DNA of 64,000 bases from Catenulispora sp. GP43. Lineage in GTDB: Bacteria > Actinomycetota > Actinomycetes > Streptomycetales > Catenulisporaceae. The stretch covers positions 248,001 to 312,000 of the forward strand of contig NZ_JBGCCT010000007.1 of assembly GCF_041260665.1 (NCBI RefSeq), written 5' to 3'. Both the position numbers and the translations under genes were made by a program. Below are positions 52,203 through 59,934 of the stretch, one piece after another (within the stretch, counting starts at the first letter, position 1; each line of letters opens with the position of its first letter). The notes under the pieces were generated by a model. It saw only the letters and a list, made by a program, of their open reading frames with translations. It made no database searches and was not told where the DNA came from.

Positions 52203-53167
52203 GACCGCACCTCCTTCGGATCCAGGGAGTAGGTGAAGCCGCTGCTGCGCGGCGCGGCGGGCCAGCGGCCGACCGTGCACACCGTTCCGTCCTCGGCCAG
52301 CAGTCGGGCGTCCAGGCCGCACTCGGCGAGCCAGGCCGGGGCCCGCCCGCCGCGGATGACGGCGGCCGTGCTGGCGATGTTGGCGTCCAGGCAGCTGGCG
52401 GCCGTCACGCTGACGGTGCGCCACGGGGTGCGCGCCGACAGGCCGGTGGCCGGATCGACGATGTGATGCAGGGTTCTGCCATCGCGGGTCCAGCGCCGGG
52501 CGGCGGTGCCCGAGGTGGCCAGCCCGCCGTCGCGGATCAGGACGCTGGTATGTGCGGCATCCGAGCTCGGATCATCGGTCCGATCCTGGACGCGGATCGC
52601 CCAGCCGTCCTCCGGCGCCGGCCCGGCCACGGCGATGTCGCCGCCGAGACCGACCAGCACGCCGCAGCCGAACGTCGCGGCCAACTCCGCGGCAGCACGG
52701 TCGGCGGCCCACGCCTTCGCCGTCGCCCCCAGGTCCAGCCGGACCCCGGCGGGCACCGCCAGCGTGCGCCCTACGGCGTCGAACCGGATCCGCCGCCAGC
52801 CCGGCACCGGCCGTACCACCAGCTTCACCGGGCTTCCGCCGTGCTGCACGAGGTCGAAGTCGCGGTCGTAGCCCAGGCCGGCCAAGGCCGAGCCGACCGT
52901 GGGGTCGACGTCCCCGCCGCTGAGTTCCGCACCGCGCAACGCGGCCGCAAGCGCGTCGGCCAGCACCTCGCTGACCGGCATCTCGCGTCCGGCCGAGCGG
53001 TCGAGAGCGCATATCTCGGAGTCGTCGCGGAACCGGCTGCAGGCCAGATCCACCATGGCCAGCCAGGTCACCAGCGCCTGCCGGGCGTCGGTCAGGGCTT
53101 CCGGATCGGTGACCGCTAAGCGGACCGCGCAGCCCAGCGCCCGCCAGTCAACCGCAGCGCTTCTCAT
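52187..53167 (-). CDS. apbE: FAD:protein FMN transferase (ApbE family)
   Basis: 326 residues. Core motifs: DLGATAKAWAADRAA (matching DLGGIAKGYAVD of ApbE), VGLGGDIAVAGP, GLATSGTAARRW and LHHIVDPATGLSA. It attaches FMN covalently to Ser/Thr in D-x-x-[S/T]-G-A-[S/T] motifs of exported proteins. No signal peptide is visible, so where it acts is unclear. The ATG at 53167 overlaps the stop of the gene whose product ends in such a motif. Confidence 0.93.
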   Translation of the reverse strand: MRSAAVDWRALGCAVRLAVTDPEALTDARQALVTWLAMVDLACSRFRDDSEICALDRSAGREMPVSEVLADALAAALRGAELSGGDVDPTVGSALAGLGYDRDFDLVQHGGSPVKLVVRPVPGWRRIRFDAVGRTLAVPAGVRLDLGATAKAWAADRAAAELAATFGCGVLVGLGGDIAVAGPAPEDGWAIRVQDRTDDPSSDAAHTSVLIRDGGLATSGTAARRWTRDGRTLHHIVDPATGLSARTPWRTVSVTAASCLDANIASTAAVIRGGRAPAWLAECGLDARLLAEDGTVCTVGRWPAAPRSSGFTYSLDPKEVRSWTPR

Positions 53168-53481
53168 GACGCACCCGAGGTCGCGTCGTGGCCGGACGAC
53201 GACGAAGACGACGATGATGACGTTGACGAGGATGGCGATGAGGATGAAGACGGCCGCGATGAGGATGAGGAAGGCGCAGAGGAATTCGAAGAAGTCGTGC
53301 CCTTGGTGCCCGTGGTACTCGGCGCGGATGTCGCCGGCCGCAATCCCGAGCTGCCCGGGTTCGCGTGCGCGGCCCGCGGCACCGTCGCGGCGATCGCCAC
53401 CCCGCCAGCCACGCTCGCTGCCGTGACACCCCAGGTCACCGCCGAAATCCGGACCAACCTGCGCCGTGCTTCGCGCTCCAT
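53164..53481 (-). CDS. Exported poly-Ser protein ending in an ApbE flavinylation motif
   Basis: 105 residues from ATG 53481, GGAGG upstream. Residues 1-11 are basic, 12-34 form one hydrophobic helix (ISAVTWGVTAASVAGGVAIA), and AAHA-NP (37-42) looks like a signal-peptidase site. Residues 43-97 are Ser/Pro/Thr-rich, with long Ser runs. The last seven residues are DATSGAS (D99-S105), fitting the ApbE target pattern D-x-x-[S/T]-G-A-[S/T]; the final Ser would be the FMN acceptor. No FMN-binding domain is present. It is coupled by ATGA to apbE. I infer a tethered or secreted FMN-bearing electron carrier; the motif at the very C-terminus is unusual. Confidence 0.8.
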   Translation of the reverse strand: MEREARRRLVRISAVTWGVTAASVAGGVAIAATVPRAAHANPGSSGLRPATSAPSTTGTKGTTSSNSSAPSSSSSRPSSSSSPSSSTSSSSSSSSSGHDATSGAS

Positions 53482-53576
53482 GACACCACCTCCACAACCG
53501 CTGAATGGATCACCACCCACGGTGGCTTCGCAGAGTGAGAGAGCGATGAGGGACGCATCAACGTCCACTTTGAGAA

Positions 53577-53601
53577 AGAACTCAGAAGGTTCTGTCAGAA
53601 C
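53577..53601. promoter_or_regulatory. Alternating AGAAC/GTTCT sites between redox operon and conservon
   Basis: AGAAC (53577-53581), seven bases, GTTCT (53589-53593), three bases, AGAAC (53597-53601): three half-sites forming two overlapping palindromes in the 270-bp divergent gap. Likely a regulator-binding site for one or both operons. No -35/-10 pair is certain. The rest of the gap shows nothing further. Confidence 0.4.
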
Positions 53602-53751
53602 AAATAGTCGAATGCTCGTCCGGTCGGCGGGTCACACCCCGGTGCGGTACTGTCATGGCCCGTAGATCTGGCGCGCGCAAGCGGGTCAGTATCAGGCATT
53701 GAGGAATCAGCGTGCCGTTTCGCTTCGCACCAGACCTGATTGAGAAGACGG

Positions 53752-55047
53752 ATGAATGCTGATATAGCACTGTGGTGCACGGCTGCCGCTCTGGTCGTCG
53801 CGATAGCCGTCGCCGTGTACATGGCCCGTGGTGCCGGACGGCTGCGGGCGCAAGTCGCCGGCCTGGAGCAGGCCTGTGCGGCCCGGGATGCCGCGGTGGC
53901 ACAGCTGGTCGCCATCGGGCTCCCGTCGGCGGCCGAGCTGGTGGGCGATTCCCCCGCGGCCCACTCGGCCCACTCGGCCCACTCGGCCCATCCGGCCCCG
54001 ACCGTGGCGCCGGTCCTGGAGCGGACGGCCTTCGCCGGGAACGTCCAGGTCCTGACACAGCGCTACGGCGCCGGCGTCCGCGATCTGCAGCGCGACGTGG
54101 CCCGGTCGGTGCGCGAGCGCGTCGAGGAAGAGGCCCACCAGACCACCGAGTCGGCCGTGCGGTCCTTCGCCGAGACGGTGGTGAGCCTGGGGGCGAACCT
54201 GAGCAAGGTGGTCGCCGAGGCCATGCGCCGGCACCGGGGGGACGAGACCTTCGAGACCCTCACGCTGATCGACCACACCGTCCAGCAGATGATCCGCCAG
54301 GCCCAGTCCTACGTCGTGGTCTGCGGCGGCCTGCCGGGCCGGCGCTGGCCGGCCCAGCCGATGACCGACGTGGTGCGCGGCGCGATGGGCCGGATCCAGG
54401 ACTACCAGCGGGTCCGGCCGCGCGAGCTGAGCCGCCAGGTGGTCGGCCAGGCCGTGGAGCCGGCCGTGCACGCGGTGGCCACGCTGCTGGACAACGCCGC
54501 CCGCTACTCCCCGCCCGGGTCCTTCGTCGACGTGACGTTCCAGGAGGGCCACCACGGGGTGACCATCATCGTCGACGACGCCGGCGTGGGCATGAACAGC
54601 GAGCAGCTGGACTCCGCGCGCCGCATCCTGTCCGGCCAGGAACCGGTCGATCTGCACGCCCTGGGCCCGCACCCGAAGATCGGCTTCCCGACGGTGGCCG
54701 CGCTGAGCCGGCGCTACGGCTTCCAGGCCTCCGTCGACGGCTCCGGCAGCCCGTTCGGCGGGACGCGCGCGGCGCTGTTCATCCCCGAGTCCCTGCTCGC
54801 CGCGGAGGCCCCGATCGACGACGATCACAGCGCCCCGCCCGCGCCGGCCGATCTCGTGGAGACGGAGACGACCGACGCCGGGCTGCCGCGCCGCCGGCGG
54901 CACAGCGCCACGCAGGACACCCAGCCCCTCCCGCCGGTGCTCAGCGCCTCGCAGCCGCGGCCCGGCATCGCCGCGGCGTGGCAGAGCGGCGCGCACCGCA
55001 CCGACGGCGGGTCCACGCCCTCCGCCCCCGCAGAAGGGACCCGATAG
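53752..55047 (+). CDS. Conservon sensor-kinase-like protein (CvnA type)
   Basis: 431 residues from ATG 53752. One TM helix at about 5-22, a linker with four AHS repeats, a helical dimerisation part (SVRERVEEEAHQTTESAVRSF) and a HATPase with N-box ATLLDNAARYSPPGSFVDV and G-boxes VDDAGVGM and GSPFGGTRAALF. No phospho-acceptor His motif is evident. In conservons this protein works with a roadblock protein, a DUF742 protein and a GTPase in a signalling unit likened to G-protein systems. The C-terminal 90 residues are disordered. Confidence 0.9.
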   Translation: MNADIALWCTAAALVVAIAVAVYMARGAGRLRAQVAGLEQACAARDAAVAQLVAIGLPSAAELVGDSPAAHSAHSAHSAHPAPTVAPVLERTAFAGNVQVLTQRYGAGVRDLQRDVARSVRERVEEEAHQTTESAVRSFAETVVSLGANLSKVVAEAMRRHRGDETFETLTLIDHTVQQMIRQAQSYVVVCGGLPGRRWPAQPMTDVVRGAMGRIQDYQRVRPRELSRQVVGQAVEPAVHAVATLLDNAARYSPPGSFVDVTFQEGHHGVTIIVDDAGVGMNSEQLDSARRILSGQEPVDLHALGPHPKIGFPTVAALSRRYGFQASVDGSGSPFGGTRAALFIPESLLAAEAPIDDDHSAPPAPADLVETETTDAGLPRRRRHSATQDTQPLPPVLSASQPRPGIAAAWQSGAHRTDGGSTPSAPAEGTR

Positions 55048-55050
55048 CCC

Positions 55051-55461
55051 GTGAGCACCACCGCCCCGCCGGCTGACGCCAACAACAAGCTGACCTGGAT
55101 GCTCAGCAGCCTGGACATCGAAGGGGTGCGCTATTCGGTCCTCATCTCCGGGGACGGGCTGCGCATGGCGCATTCGGACACGATCTCCCGCGACGAGGCC
55201 GACGCGTTCGCCGCGGCGGTCAGCGGGGTGCAGTCCCTGGGCAAGGCGCTGGCCACGCTGACCGGGGACGAGGACAACCGGCTGCGGCAGAACCTGATCG
55301 AGTACGACCAGGCCCTGGTCCTGGTCACCGCCGCCGGGCAGAACGCGATGCTGGGGGTGTGCGCGGAGCCCACCGCGGACGCCGGGCTGATCGTGCACCG
55401 GATGAACGATCTGGCCTCGCGCCTGGGCAACGAACTCACCAGCGAGACCCGCCGGCCATGA
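55051..55461 (+). CDS. Roadblock/LC7 domain protein (CvnB type)
   Basis: 136 residues from GTG 55051, 3 bp after the kinase-like gene. The fold is LTWMLSSLDIEGVRYSVLISGDGLRMAHS...ALVLVTAAGQNAMLGVCAEPTADAGLIVHRMNDLASRLG. Roadblock proteins act as GTPase regulators, fitting the GTPase two genes downstream. Stop overlaps the next ATG (ATGA). Confidence 0.92.
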   Translation: MSTTAPPADANNKLTWMLSSLDIEGVRYSVLISGDGLRMAHSDTISRDEADAFAAAVSGVQSLGKALATLTGDEDNRLRQNLIEYDQALVLVTAAGQNAMLGVCAEPTADAGLIVHRMNDLASRLGNELTSETRRP

Positions 55462-55805
55462 GCCGGCCGCGGCGCGACCCGGACCTGGTGCGCGCGTACG
55501 TCGTGACCGGCGGCGCGGTGCGCCCCAGCCGGAAGCTGGGGCTGGTGACGCTGCTGATCGCGCAGGACGTCCCGGTCCAGGGGCTGGCCCCCGAGCAGCG
55601 CCGGGTGCTGGGCGTGTGCAGCAGGCACGGCGCCCTGTCCGTCGCGGAGATCGCCGCCCACCTGGATCTGCCGCCGTCGGTGGTCACGATCCTCGCCTCG
55701 GCGCTGATGGACTCCGGACACCTCGCCGTCCCCGCTCCGACCGCCGACGTCCCAGAGATCGACGTGCTGAAAGAGGTTCTCCGTGGTCTCCGCCAACTTG
55801 TCTGA
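55458..55805 (+). CDS. DUF742 protein (CvnC type)
   Basis: 115 residues. VRAYVVTGGAVRPSRKLGLVTLL and a winged-helix-like SVAEIAAHLDLPPSVVTILASALMDSGHL match DUF742. It overlaps the GTPase gene by 23 bp. In the conservon complex it associates with the kinase-like and GTPase proteins; it may bind DNA. Confidence 0.92.
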   Translation: MSRPRRDPDLVRAYVVTGGAVRPSRKLGLVTLLIAQDVPVQGLAPEQRRVLGVCSRHGALSVAEIAAHLDLPPSVVTILASALMDSGHLAVPAPTADVPEIDVLKEVLRGLRQLV

Positions 55806-56376
55806 GGTCGCCTACCTGCCCGGCACCGTCACCCGGTCGGTGAAGCTGCTGGTGGCCGGCCATTTCGGGGCCGGCAAGACCACGTTCGTGGGCAGCGTCT
55901 CGGAGATCAGGCCGCTGCGCACCGAGGAGCCGATCACCGAGGCCAGCCTCGGCGTGGACGACCTGGCCGGGCTGCCGAAGAAGACCTCGACGACGGTCGC
56001 GATGGACTTCGGCCGCCGCACCTTCGGGGACGTGGCGCTGTACCTGTTCGGCACGCCGGGGCAGCACCGGTTCCTGCCGATGTGGGACGAGCTGGCCCGC
56101 GGCGCGGCCGGCGCCCTGGTGCTGGTCGACACCCGGCGCCTGGACCACTCCGACGAGATCCTCAGCGCCGTGGAGAAGCGCGGCCTGCCCTACACGGTGG
56201 CCGTGAACGAGTTCGACGGCGGGCGCCGCTATCCGGCCGAGGAGATCCGCGAGGCCCTGGACCTGGCGCCGACCACCCCCCTGACCGTCTGCGACGCCCG
56301 CGACCAGACCTCGTCCATCAAGGCCCTGATCGTGCTCGTCGAACACCTCACCAGCCGACCGGAGACGCTCGCGTGA
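55783..56376 (+). CDS. Small GTPase of the conservon (CvnD type)
   Basis: 197 residues from GTG 55783. P-loop VAGHFGAGKTTFVGSVSEI, switch region TTVAMDFGRRTF, DxxG equivalent FGTPGQHRFLPMWDEL, NKxD equivalent VNEFDGG (Asn-x-x-Asp; Glu replaces Lys) and CDARDQTS. A Ras-like GTPase dedicated to conservon signalling. Stop overlaps the P450 start (GTGA). Confidence 0.94.
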   Translation: MVSANLSEVAYLPGTVTRSVKLLVAGHFGAGKTTFVGSVSEIRPLRTEEPITEASLGVDDLAGLPKKTSTTVAMDFGRRTFGDVALYLFGTPGQHRFLPMWDELARGAAGALVLVDTRRLDHSDEILSAVEKRGLPYTVAVNEFDGGRRYPAEEIREALDLAPTTPLTVCDARDQTSSIKALIVLVEHLTSRPETLA

Positions 56377-57596
56377 CGACCCAGACCGCCCCCCAGGGCT
56401 CCACCGCCATATCGCGCATCCCCATGTACACGCCCGAGTTCGCGGCCGACCCGCACGCCGCGTACGAGCGGATGCGCAACCTGCACGGATCGCTGGTCCC
56501 GGTCCTGCTCGACCCGGACGTGCCGGCCACGCTGGTGATCGGCTACCAGACCGCCATCCGGATCCTGCACGACCAGGAGCGCTTCCCGGCCGACCCGCGC
56601 CGCTGGCAGGAGGGGAACCTGTCCCAGACCTGCCCGGTCCGGCCGATGATGGAGTGGCGGCCCAACGCCCTGCGCAGCTCCGGCGCGGAGCACGCCCGCT
56701 ACCGCAGCTCCAACGTCTACAGCCTGAACGGTGTCGACCTGCACGCCCTGCGCCGGGTGGTCCAGGACGTGGCCGGGGACCTGATCGCCGGCCTGAGCCG
56801 GGCCGGTCAGGCCGACCTGATCACCCAATACGCGTTCCCATTGGCGTTCCGCGTCCTCAACACCATGCTGGGCTGTCCGCCGGAGATCGGCGAGCGGGTG
56901 GCGATCGGGATGGCCAAGATCTTCGAGGGCATCGACGCCGAGGCCGGCAACGCCATGCTCGCCGCGGCCCTGGCCGAGCTGGTCATGATGAAGAAGGAAC
57001 GCCCGGCCGACGACATCACCAGCCGGATGCTGGCGCACCAGTCCGCGCTGGAGGTCCCGGAGATGGTGCACCAGCTGGCCTGCGTCTACGGCGCCGGCAT
57101 CGAGCCCCAGCAGAACCTGATCGCCAACGCCCTGCTGCTGATCCTGACCGACGAGCGGTTCTCGGGGGACGTACTCGACGGCAACCTCACCGTCCGCGAC
57201 GCGCTGGACGAGGTGCTGTATCAGGACCCTCCGATGGCCAACTTCGGCATCTCCTACCCGCCCTACCCGGTGCAGATCGACGGCGTCTGGCTGCCCGCGG
57301 AACAGCCGGTGGTCATCAGCTTCTCGGCGTGCAACAACGACCCGGCCATCGCCTCGGACCAGCGCGCCGGCAACCGCGCGCACCTGGCCTGGAGCGTGGG
57401 CCCGCACGCCTGCCCGGCCCAGTCCGCCGCCTACCTGATCGCCCAGGCCGCGATCGACCAGATCCTGGACGCGCTGCCCGAGATGGAGCTGGCGGTCCCC
57501 GAGAAGGACCTGGTGTGGCGGCCCGGCCCCTTCGCCCGGGCGCTGGCCGCGCTGCCGGTCACCATCCCCGGTCCGGCGCCGATCCCTTCGCGGTGA
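56373..57596 (+). CDS. Conservon cytochrome P450, CYP157-like, without ExxR Arg
   Basis: 407 residues. The haem-Cys loop is WSVGPHACPAQ, with the Cys ligand kept and the usual Phe replaced by Trp. The K-helix reads DEVLYQDPP, so the normally invariant ExxR Arg is Tyr. The I-helix reads GAGIEPQQN, lacking the Thr that activates oxygen. CYP157 enzymes of streptomycete conservons are known to lack ExxR, so assignment to that family is reasonable. It may be non-catalytic, a sensor in the conservon complex, or work with the second P450. Confidence 0.9.
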   Translation: MTTQTAPQGSTAISRIPMYTPEFAADPHAAYERMRNLHGSLVPVLLDPDVPATLVIGYQTAIRILHDQERFPADPRRWQEGNLSQTCPVRPMMEWRPNALRSSGAEHARYRSSNVYSLNGVDLHALRRVVQDVAGDLIAGLSRAGQADLITQYAFPLAFRVLNTMLGCPPEIGERVAIGMAKIFEGIDAEAGNAMLAAALAELVMMKKERPADDITSRMLAHQSALEVPEMVHQLACVYGAGIEPQQNLIANALLLILTDERFSGDVLDGNLTVRDALDEVLYQDPPMANFGISYPPYPVQIDGVWLPAEQPVVISFSACNNDPAIASDQRAGNRAHLAWSVGPHACPAQSAAYLIAQAAIDQILDALPEMELAVPEKDLVWRPGPFARALAALPVTIPGPAPIPSR

Positions 57597-57672
57597 ACGC
57601 CTGACCCGCCCCGGCCGCTGTGAATCAGTAGCCTGTCGTCGCCCGTACTTGTCCGCCACGGAAGGCCCCAGC

Positions 57673-58911
57673 ATGGACCAGCACGTCCTGACCCTTGATC
57701 CCACCGGCGCGAACCGCTACGCCGAGGACGCCCACCTCAGAGCCAACGGCCCCGCCACGCGCGTGGATCTGCTGGGCCAGCAGGCGTGGGCGATCGCCGA
57801 TCCCGCCGTCCTCAAGACGCTCCTGGTCGACCCCCGGGTGTCCAAGGACGCGGCGCGGCACTGGCCGAAGTTCCCCGACGAGATCGTCGGCAAGTGGCCG
57901 CTGGCCCTGTGGGTCGGCGTGAGCAACATGTTCACCGCCTACGGCGCCGACCACCGCCGGCTGCGCCGCCTGGTCAGCCCGGCCTTCGCCGCCCGCCGGA
58001 TGGCGGCGCTGGCCCCGGCCGTCGAGGAGATGACCGCGGCGCTGCTCGACGACCTGGCGGCCACCCCGCCCGGGCAGAGCGCCGACCTGCGCGAGCGCTT
58101 CGCCGTCCCGCTGCCGATCCAGGTCATCGGCTCCCTGATGGGCCTGCCCGAGGAGGCCCGGCAGGCCTTCCGCAGCTGCGTGGACGCCGTCTTCGACACC
58201 ACCTTGTCCGCCGAGGAGGCCACGGAGAACGCCACCAAGGTGTACGGGATCCTGGCCGGTCTGGTCGCCGACAAGCGGCAGAACCCGGGCGACGACATGA
58301 CCTCGGTCCTGATCGCCGCCCGCGACGACCAGGACGAGGAAGGCGACGGCTCGGCCCTGACCGAGCAGGAACTGCTCGACACCCTCCTGCTGGTCGTCTC
58401 CGCGGGGTATGAGACCACTGTCAACCTGATCGACCAGGGCATCACCACCCTGCTGGCGCATCCCGCCGAGCGCGCCAAGGTCGACGCCGGCACCGCGCAG
58501 TGGCGCGACGTCGTCGAGGAGACGCTGCGCTTCGAGGCGCCGGTCGCGCACCTGCCGCTGCGCTACGCCGTGGAGGACATCGAGCTGCCCGGCGGCGTGA
58601 CGATCCGGCAGGGCGAGGCGATCCTGGCCTCCTACGCCGCGGTCGGCCGCCACCCGGACCTGCACGGCCAGAGCGCGGACGTCTTCGACGTCACCCGCGC
58701 CGGCCAGGACCACCTGTCCTTCGGCTACGGCGTGCACTTCTGCCTGGGCTCGCAGCTGGCCCGGATGGAGGCGGAGACCGCGCTGCGCATGCTCTTCGAA
58801 CGGTTCCCGGACCTGGCACTGGCGCCGGACACCACGTTGCGGCCGCTGGGGTCGTTGATCTCCAACGGGCACGACGCGCTGCCGGTCGTGCTCCAGCCGT
58901 CGGCTGAGTAG
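57673..58911 (+). CDS. Cytochrome P450, CYP154-like
   Basis: 412 residues with all classical motifs: I-helix AGYETT, K-helix EETLRF, PxRx equivalent (LRYAVEDIELPGG) and haem loop FGYGVHFCLG. It follows the CYP157-like gene by 76 bp; CYP157/CYP154 pairs are common in conservons. GGAAGG supports ATG 57673. Likely a working mono-oxygenase for a small terpenoid, steroid or macrolide-like substrate; the redox partner might be the ferredoxin at 49954-50175. Confidence 0.93.
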   Translation: MDQHVLTLDPTGANRYAEDAHLRANGPATRVDLLGQQAWAIADPAVLKTLLVDPRVSKDAARHWPKFPDEIVGKWPLALWVGVSNMFTAYGADHRRLRRLVSPAFAARRMAALAPAVEEMTAALLDDLAATPPGQSADLRERFAVPLPIQVIGSLMGLPEEARQAFRSCVDAVFDTTLSAEEATENATKVYGILAGLVADKRQNPGDDMTSVLIAARDDQDEEGDGSALTEQELLDTLLLVVSAGYETTVNLIDQGITTLLAHPAERAKVDAGTAQWRDVVEETLRFEAPVAHLPLRYAVEDIELPGGVTIRQGEAILASYAAVGRHPDLHGQSADVFDVTRAGQDHLSFGYGVHFCLGSQLARMEAETALRMLFERFPDLALAPDTTLRPLGSLISNGHDALPVVLQPSAE

Positions 58912-58927
58912 GGCTCGCCCTCCGCGG

Positions 58928-59809
58928 CTATGTAGCACTGCGCAAGAACGCCGCGACGGCCGGATCGGTCTCGGTCACCCGGTAGAGGAGATGGAACTCC
59001 ACTGCCAGGCCCGGTCCGGCCAGCGGCCGGTAGACCACGTCCGGCACCGCCGCCCGATGCACGCCCGCCGGCACCACGGCGATGCCGGCGCCCGCGGCGA
59101 CCAGCGCGAGGACGGTCAGCGTGCTGTCGGCGCGGTGGCGGGCCCGCGACGGCGGCGGAGCCAGGCCCGCGCGGCGCAGCGCGTCCGGGACCTGATCGTC
59201 CGGGTCCGTGCCGACCGCGTACTCGATCAGCTCCTCGCCGGCGATCTGCTTGGCCGTCAGCTTCTCGTGGCCGGCCAACCGATGCCCGGCCGGCAGTGCG
59301 ACCACGAACGTCGCCGAACTGACCGGCACCGACGCCAGCCGGGGCTCGTCGCGCGGCGCGGGCAGCGCGCTGTAGCCGACGTCGAGCTCGTTGGCGAGGA
59401 TCGCCGCACGCTGCCGCAGCGGCGTGGTCTCCCGCAGCTCGATCCGCACCAGCGGCCGGGCCCGGTGGAACCCGCGGATCCGGTCGGCCAGCATCCCGCC
59501 GAGCACCGCGGCGCCCGCCACGCCGATGCGTACGCCGCCCGAGCGTCCCTCCAGTGCCAGCCGCGTCGTGGCCTGGGCCCGCTCGGCCTGCGCCAGCACC
59601 TGCCGGGCCTCGGCCAGGAACACCTCCCCGGCTGCCGTGAGCGTGGTCAGCCGCGCGCCCCGGTCGAACAGCGGGCCGCCGAGCTCGTTCTCCAGGTCCC
59701 GGATCTGCATGCTCAGCGTGGGCTGCACGACGTGCAGCCGGCGCGCGGCGCGGCTGAACCCGCCCTCCTCGGCCACGGCGATGAAGTACTTCAGGTGTCG
59801 GAGTTCCAC
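58928..59809 (-). CDS. LysR family transcriptional regulator
   Basis: 293 residues. N-terminal HTH MELRHLKYFIAVAEEGGFSRAARRLHV, then QPTLSMQIRDLENELG, with a standard substrate-binding domain (RIGVAGAAVLGGML onward, ELDVGYSALPAPRDEP). Divergent from the amidohydrolase gene, so probably its regulator. Confidence 0.94.
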   Translation of the reverse strand: MELRHLKYFIAVAEEGGFSRAARRLHVVQPTLSMQIRDLENELGGPLFDRGARLTTLTAAGEVFLAEARQVLAQAERAQATTRLALEGRSGGVRIGVAGAAVLGGMLADRIRGFHRARPLVRIELRETTPLRQRAAILANELDVGYSALPAPRDEPRLASVPVSSATFVVALPAGHRLAGHEKLTAKQIAGEELIEYAVGTDPDDQVPDALRRAGLAPPPSRARHRADSTLTVLALVAAGAGIAVVPAGVHRAAVPDVVYRPLAGPGLAVEFHLLYRVTETDPAVAAFLRSAT

Positions 59810-59845
59810 GCGGCACGTCCCATCAAGAGAACTGATGGCTGCATC

Positions 59846-59867
59846 ATAAACAAGTGTTTGAACTTAT
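59846..59867. promoter_or_regulatory. Possible LysR operator
   Basis: An A/T-rich imperfect palindrome starting ATAAACAAG and ending GAACTTAT lies between the divergent LysR and amidohydrolase genes, 37 bp from the LysR start. It is the only A/T-rich palindrome in the gap; the assignment is by position. Confidence 0.35.
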
Positions 59868-59934
59868 CGCTGGTCGGGACCATCGTGGACGGCGACATCG
59901 AATCGAGCAGACCGAGAAGGCAGGGGTGACAGCG

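Noticed and set aside
52187-53497. Longer ApbE-like frame with hydrophobic N-terminal stretch
   Set aside because: The hydrophobic stretch is the poly-Ser gene read in another frame; ATG 53167 coupled to the upstream stop is the better start.
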